Shown: positions 58,985-64,000 of the stretch, piece by piece
Layout of the letters: each line of letters opens with the position of its first letter
How positions within the stretch are numbered: the first letter of the stretch is position 1
Source: Codonopsis lanceolata
Taxonomy: Eukaryota; Streptophyta; Magnoliopsida; Asterales; Campanulaceae
Assembly (NCBI GenBank): GCA_013146195.2
Contig: CM028381.1
Span: 100,105,002 to 100,169,001, forward strand
Length of the DNA: 64,000 bases
Reading direction: 5' to 3'
Program-made: the position numbers and the translations under genes
Notes under the pieces: generated by a model
Database searches by the model: none
What the model was told of the DNA's origin: nothing
Seen by the model: the letters and a program-made list of their open reading frames with translations, nothing else

Positions 58985-61900
58985 TGTGGAGACCCGAACC
59001 CTTACATGCTTGACATCCTCATTCGCTTGACATGAAATCATACTTGCTTGACTTTCTATCTAGATATGTTTATCATGCTAAATAGTGCATTATATGTTCA
59101 ACACACCAAAATCACGCTTGCCTTGTTTACATTGCTTGTTTGAGTTCGTAGTGGCCTTATAAGTCTTCTATGCTTTTCTTGTCTTGTCTTGGTTGCTTCA
59201 TTTATCACTTTAGCTTCCTAAACACTTAACTAAGTCTTAATGAGTCTTAGTATCATTTATTTATGGTTCTTGGTAATTTCATTGATCATTGGGTGCTTAA
59301 CGATAAGTTAGAAACCTCACAGTTTCAGTCCCTGTTTTGGGCAAATTTCGGGAAACTTCTGATACCAATCTACTAAAGATAATTGGCTCAAATTTTAGTA
59401 TGTTTTACCTACATATGTTAGGATACTCCCTGTAAAATTTGGTAATTTTCCAAGGTGTTTAAGTACCTCAATTATGCCACGTATTATGGCCGTCTCTGTG
59501 TTCTGTTTTGAGAAATCAGAATGTTATCATAAACTTGGAGGGGCTGTATTTTGATGAATACTAGTCCAAATGGAGTAATTTAAAAGGCTCAAATATATAT
59601 TTTAAAGAGTCTAGTTTCATACTAAGAAAGAACCATCTCATTTGGGGGTGTGAGAAATTAATGGTGGAATTTACAAGTTGACTGGGTAGTACAACAAAAT
59701 TTGAAAACAGAACAACAGAACCATGCGCTCGCATGGCCCAAATGATGCGACCGCATCATCCAATTTCCAGATTTCGGGATTTTGTGAATTTCTTGGTTGT
59801 TTACTCATGTACTAGACACTTTTGTTAACCAAGGGAGACCTTTTCCTAGCCTTTGATGAATTTTAATCAAAGGCACAAAACAATCAACCAATGAGAAGTC
59901 ACATAAACCCCTTCACATGGATTAGCCAATTTTGTGACTTCAACCTTCATTGCTGAACCATTTCAGCCATTTCCATCCCCAAACATTCACATATTCAGTG
60001 AGGGAGCTCAAGAGAGACTCAAGAACACCACAAAGCTTTATTGATCGATTGCCGGAGCTCCGATGACCTGATTGGAATTCCGAGACCACCCTTTTGAAGC
60101 TCTTGCTATCCTCTTCAATAATCCTTGATTTATTTCTTCATGCATCCATTAATCTTAGGCTTAAGGTAAGCTTTCAATTCCCAGATTTAGTATGCTCAAT
60201 TAAATAGCATGCCCCCTTCATGTTTATGCTTCCATTCATGTCTAGGAAGACTTCTACTAAACTAGAAACTTGAAATTTAGCAAGTTTATAATCTGGAAAT
60301 TTTGGGGCTGCCTTGTTAAGTTAATAATTTGAACTTTTGTAAAGCATGAATGTTGTTCTAAATGTGCTTAGAAACAACTCTTGTGAAGGAATTAATTGCA
60401 ATTGTCAAATTTAAAGAATTATTCAAGCTAGGGTTTCAAAATTTGGAATTGAACTATCAATAGGATAAAGTCATGAATGACTTTGTGTTTTGGTGCTAGT
60501 GAAAGGTAGAACATAGAAAAGAGTATTTCAATGCATATTGCATTCAATCTCTACTTGGATGAGAATCTATTGCAATTGTTAAGGTTCAAGAATTAATCAT
60601 GTAAAGGTTTCACAAAATTGTGGAATTGATGTATTGATAGGCTAAAGTCATGTATGATTTTGTAATTGGGTTCTATTAGAATCGATAACATAGAAAAGAG
60701 TATTGAAATGCTTATAGCATTCAATCTCTAATTGGTTGGAATTTTAGTAAACACTTAACGGAGTTGCATTTAGAGAGCTATTTAACAATACCGACTCTAC
60801 ATTCACTCCCTACGACATTTAGAATTCGTTTGACTAGAATACTAGTTCTCCAGAATTTTAATTAAATTGATAACCGTGCTTGTCACATGCCTACAAGACT
60901 TAATTGAGCTCCTGTTGTAATCTACTTGAATTGATGGTCATGCTTGTAAGGTAACTAGTATACTAGGTCCGAGATTCTTTAATGAATTAATCTTCATACT
61001 TGTAGCGTAACTAGAATACTAGTTCCGATATTCTTGATTTAATTCATGTTTATGCTTGCGACATAACTAGAATACTAGTTTTGTTATTCTTTCTTGGATA
61101 CATATTCATGCTTGTAATGATTAGTCGTAGAGTATAACATGTCTATTTGACTTGGTTAAGTTCGCTACTTTCGAACTCAATCCCTACTTGATTTCATAAG
61201 TGAGTAAACATCTACTTGAGTTGGATCAATTCGCTCTTGTTGAACTCGATCCCCTACATGTTCATGAATGATAGGTAAACATCTACTTGTCCCCCCACTA
61301 GTCCAGCTGACGTACTTGTTCTTATCTTCCATGGTTGACGATACATCACCGTTATGAATCATCAGATTCGTGATAGTGATGAATTGCCGAACCAGAATCC
61401 TGCATGCACCCTCCTCTCTTGATCACTTTGGAGAAGAGTACCTTGTGTAACCATTAGGGCGCTTGGAATAATACTATTCATGGTCGATGTATTAATCACG
61501 TATATCCGACATCACGTTCTTGTTAATACCTTGTATTGCAGGAGCTACGTTGCGGCACTGGTTCTATTAACATATCCTCTTTATATGTGGTTTACTTTAT
61601 AGCACTTATGTGAAACCAACATGCTACCATGGATATGTGAACTAAGTGTTTATATGAATGAATGTTTTGATTGACTTGATATTAATGATGATATCTTGCT
61701 ATGTATATTGCATATGCCATGACATGCATAATTGTTAGCTTACAAAGTCTTTATGACTTACCCCCTCCCTTTTACCGCTTTAGATCCGAATCGTCCAGGT
61801 CCTTCGCAGGGAAGCATCATTGAGTGCGTGCGTGGTCGAGCTTTTCCATGTTGCAAGTTCACTTGAAGAGGTCATTATAGTTTCCTCTTTCTTTCTTGGC

Positions 61901-62013
61901 AAGGACTTGGGTTAAGCAAGTTAATTAGACTTGTCTTGGGTATTTGTATCATGCTTGTAATTCTAGTATTATTAAACTTGGAGTTTTTGTATCAAGGCTT
62001 GTTCTTGTAAAGT
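58985..62013 (+). repeat. Right LTR, forward orientation, 3' end lost
   Basis: It begins TGTGGAGACCCGAACCC after the polypurine tract and mirrors the left LTR up to about 62013 (CTTGTTCTTGTAAAGT). The last 370 bp or so, present in the left LTR at 50448-50820, are absent. Just beyond, 62013-62065 repeats a phrase of the LTR (TTTTTGTATCAAG, GGCATTTGTATCATGCTTG), a small duplication at the break. Confidence 0.85.
59721..59759. repeat. Paired short-loop hairpins in the right LTR
   Basis: CCATGCG-CT-CGCATGG (59721-59736) and ATGATGCG-AC-CGCATCAT (59742-59759), the reverse order of the left LTR, with both stems perfect. Confidence 0.82.
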
Positions 62014-64000
62014 TTTTGTATCAAGTCTTGGGCATTTGTATCATGCTTGTAATTTTCTTTTGGATATATTTAAAACGTAGATTTAGTGGCATCTGCAGTT
62101 TAGCGTATTGAGCATGTCTGATGGTAGAGGCTAACGGCAGACTTGCTCTAAGCAGAAGTATCAACACTGCTGGTAAACTGCCAGTTAATCGAAAGCCAGT
62201 TATAATGAGTTTAAGCAGCGGAAATAGAGAGGCTTTGGATTTGGAGAAGTCTTAAGTAGCTGTACACGAATATATGATCAGAACAACAACACACTTAATA
62301 CTTCTTTCAAATGCAGATTCAAGGAGATCAATTAAAGAATAACTTTTCTAAAGATAAATCAATTTATAAAAGCTCATAGATATATAAAGACTGAGGGATA
62401 AATTATTTGTAAGAACATATGAATTTATTCAAAGATAAATTACATATTACATCAGCCTAAATATTCTATGTAAAGTTTATGTCCTCGTCCTTCCAAGCCT
62501 TAATCTTTACTTTATTATCCATAAATGAATTATTAAGCAACGAGGTCAATAGGAGACCAGAACGAGAAACTATTATGAGAAGAGAATTTTCAAGGCCGTT
62601 CAGATAAAAAATACCTGCACGATTGAGTGCAGAGCACTCGTCCTTCCATGATGAATGATTATTGCACAATCAACGACATTTGTATAGGAATACAAATATG
62701 AAGATATGAATGTAATATCTACAGACAACTCTTCATTTTCTTTAGATATAATATAAAATCAATCTTCAGATCGATCCAAGATCTTGATCTCTATCTTATG
62801 AAGTTTTTGATCTATCTCTTTTCTTCTCCAAGCTTTTCTTCCTAGCAATCCACTGAGAGTGTCTTGCCAAGATCTGGATAGATTCACTGCAATCTTGTGT
62901 CGAGATCTGAGATGCGTTGGTGAGGAGGATCTCGTTGTAGATCTCTCTATTTCTTTGAAGGTCTTGTGTGAGTCCTTGTTTTAGACTTCACTCGCTTTTT
63001 TTATCTTGGGGAAGAGAAAGGATTCTTATATAGACTGGAGCCGATATGATCGTTGAGAGATGAAAATTTGATGTTTCTATCCGTTTAGAGATATAGTTGT
63101 TGAAGTCTATCTGATCGATGTTATAATTAATCTTTTTCCTTGCAAGTGAACAAGACTATTATAGAATAGTATTGGAAGCAAGGGTCGAACCCACAGAGAC
63201 AAGTGATCACGAATGGCAATTTATTGACAAAGAAATTATTAATCTAAAGGGGTTTTTATATTTAATTCTACTCTAAACTACTATTTATAGATGTTTAACT
63301 AATTAGACAGTAATAACAGATATGAAGATCTTATGGTGGGTGGCAATCTAGGATTTTGGGTTTCACTTATATCTCCTTTATGTTTAATTCATAATAATAT
63401 CATTCAATGTCTTGGATTCGTTCACTAAAAATAGATATAGTCTGTTGAACAATTGGTTCAGCCTCCATCCCCGCAAAATTCATCCATTCTATATCCTAAG
63501 CACATGAACTATCAATCTAGCTGTCACCTAGATCATGCAAGAACCTAGTCCTAACTTATCACTCTCGTGCATTGATAGGTCCAATTTATTGTGTTGGTGA
63601 GCCGATTAATGCGACATATGCACTTGGTCATGCAGTTATCCGCACCTCTAAGCCTTTATTATTTGCGATTACATTCATTTGTTCAAAGCAAAATAATATA
63701 GGGGTTGATAAACAACACAATCAACAAGCATTGAATGAACATAAATAATAATCAAAACATAAATTTGATACAAGTTACCTCCCACCTCCTAGATTATGGA
63801 TGATTTAGTTCATCATAGACAATGAACAACACATGGAGATGATTGGATACATGATTTGATCTTCAATACTTGAAATTACAGAATCTAACTATGTTATACA
63901 ACCTAAAAACTACCTAAAATCTATTAAAGAGAGCTTCCAGCCGTCCTCCCCTTTTTGGCTCGGCATCAGACTTCTATATATACTCGGGAGTTGTAATTCA
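62014..64000. other. Unresolved repeat-like DNA with a probable LTR edge
   Basis: No coding sequence is recognised in 62066-64000. At 63180-63210, CAAGGGTCGAACCCACAGAG is, on the minus strand, close to the CTGTGGGTTCGACCC phrase of Tat/Ogre- or Athila-type LTR ends, so part of a minus-strand LTR retrotransposon may run off the right edge. The frame at 62669-62466 has no known family. Confidence 0.35.

Larger units (their letters stand above)
50448..62013 (+). mobile_element. Decayed Ty3/gypsy element with LTRs in opposite orientation
   Basis: The internal region (55670-58984) reads left to right: primer-binding-like site, leader, pol remnants, polypurine tract. The right LTR (58985-62013) is in the normal orientation, but the left LTR (50448-about 55657) is its reverse complement. 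A solo LTR and a LINE fragment are nested in the left LTR. Leader and pol are related to the element at 1-9811, so both belong to one broader lineage. Confidence 0.82.

Noticed and set aside
62466..62669. 67-codon minus-strand frame as a small gene
   Set aside because: No domain, no leader or splice signals and no similarity I can name; likely chance.

Overview
The window is repeat-dense nuclear DNA of a flowering plant. The evidence is intron-containing transposase genes, plant-only domain families (plant mobile domain, FAR1-type transposase, chromodomain Ty3/gypsy), L1-type LINEs with a zf-RVT domain, and 'CTCCCTCCGT' Stowaway ends. A eudicot is my guess, but the sequence does not fix the species. 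I found no confident single-copy host gene, no tRNA or rRNA gene and no CRISPR. The one recognisable host-gene sequence is a captured V-ATPase c'' exon inside a hAT transposon.

Layout. 1-9811: a minus-strand Tekay/Del-type Ty3/gypsy element with an almost intact pol; the window starts inside its 3' LTR. 9812-10497: AT microsatellites and a tandem duplication. 10829-17787: MULE-A, a Mutator-like element carrying a plant-mobile-domain (PMD) gene on the plus strand and, convergent to it, a FAR1/MULE-SWIM-OTU transposase-protease gene. 20685-22440 and 25033-26407: two 5'-truncated minus-strand LINEs, with a hAT-like short element (22846-23656) between them. 27060-41927: a plus-strand LINE split by three insertions: a hAT with a captured VHA-c'' exon (27533-30993), a second hAT-like short element (31304-32136) and MULE-B (34212-40785), the sister of MULE-A. 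42221-about 46250: remnants of a CACTA element. 46397-46654: a Stowaway-type MITE. 46803-48005: a non-autonomous MULE with long inverted repeats. 50448-62013: a decayed Ty3/gypsy element whose two LTRs are in opposite orientation. Its left LTR holds a solo LTR (53722-55515), which itself holds a LINE fragment (54242-54649). 62014-64000: unresolved repeat-like DNA with a probable LTR edge.

The most interesting system is the MULE-A/B family. It combines a PMD protein, a transposase with a C-terminal OTU-type cysteine protease domain, and 34-bp-period subterminal iterons in mirror-image arrays inside the two ends. The two copies decay in a complementary way: A keeps the PMD core, B keeps the longer transposase frames. 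Other notable points are a pair of two-nucleotide-loop hairpins shared by two diverged LTR families, with compensatory base changes; the inverted LTR pair; and a recurrent CAG/CTG-to-CG discordance between duplicate copies, which may be a methylation-linked consensus error and would affect how the frameshifts are read.

All calls come from reading the sequence and from family knowledge. No alignment or database search was run.
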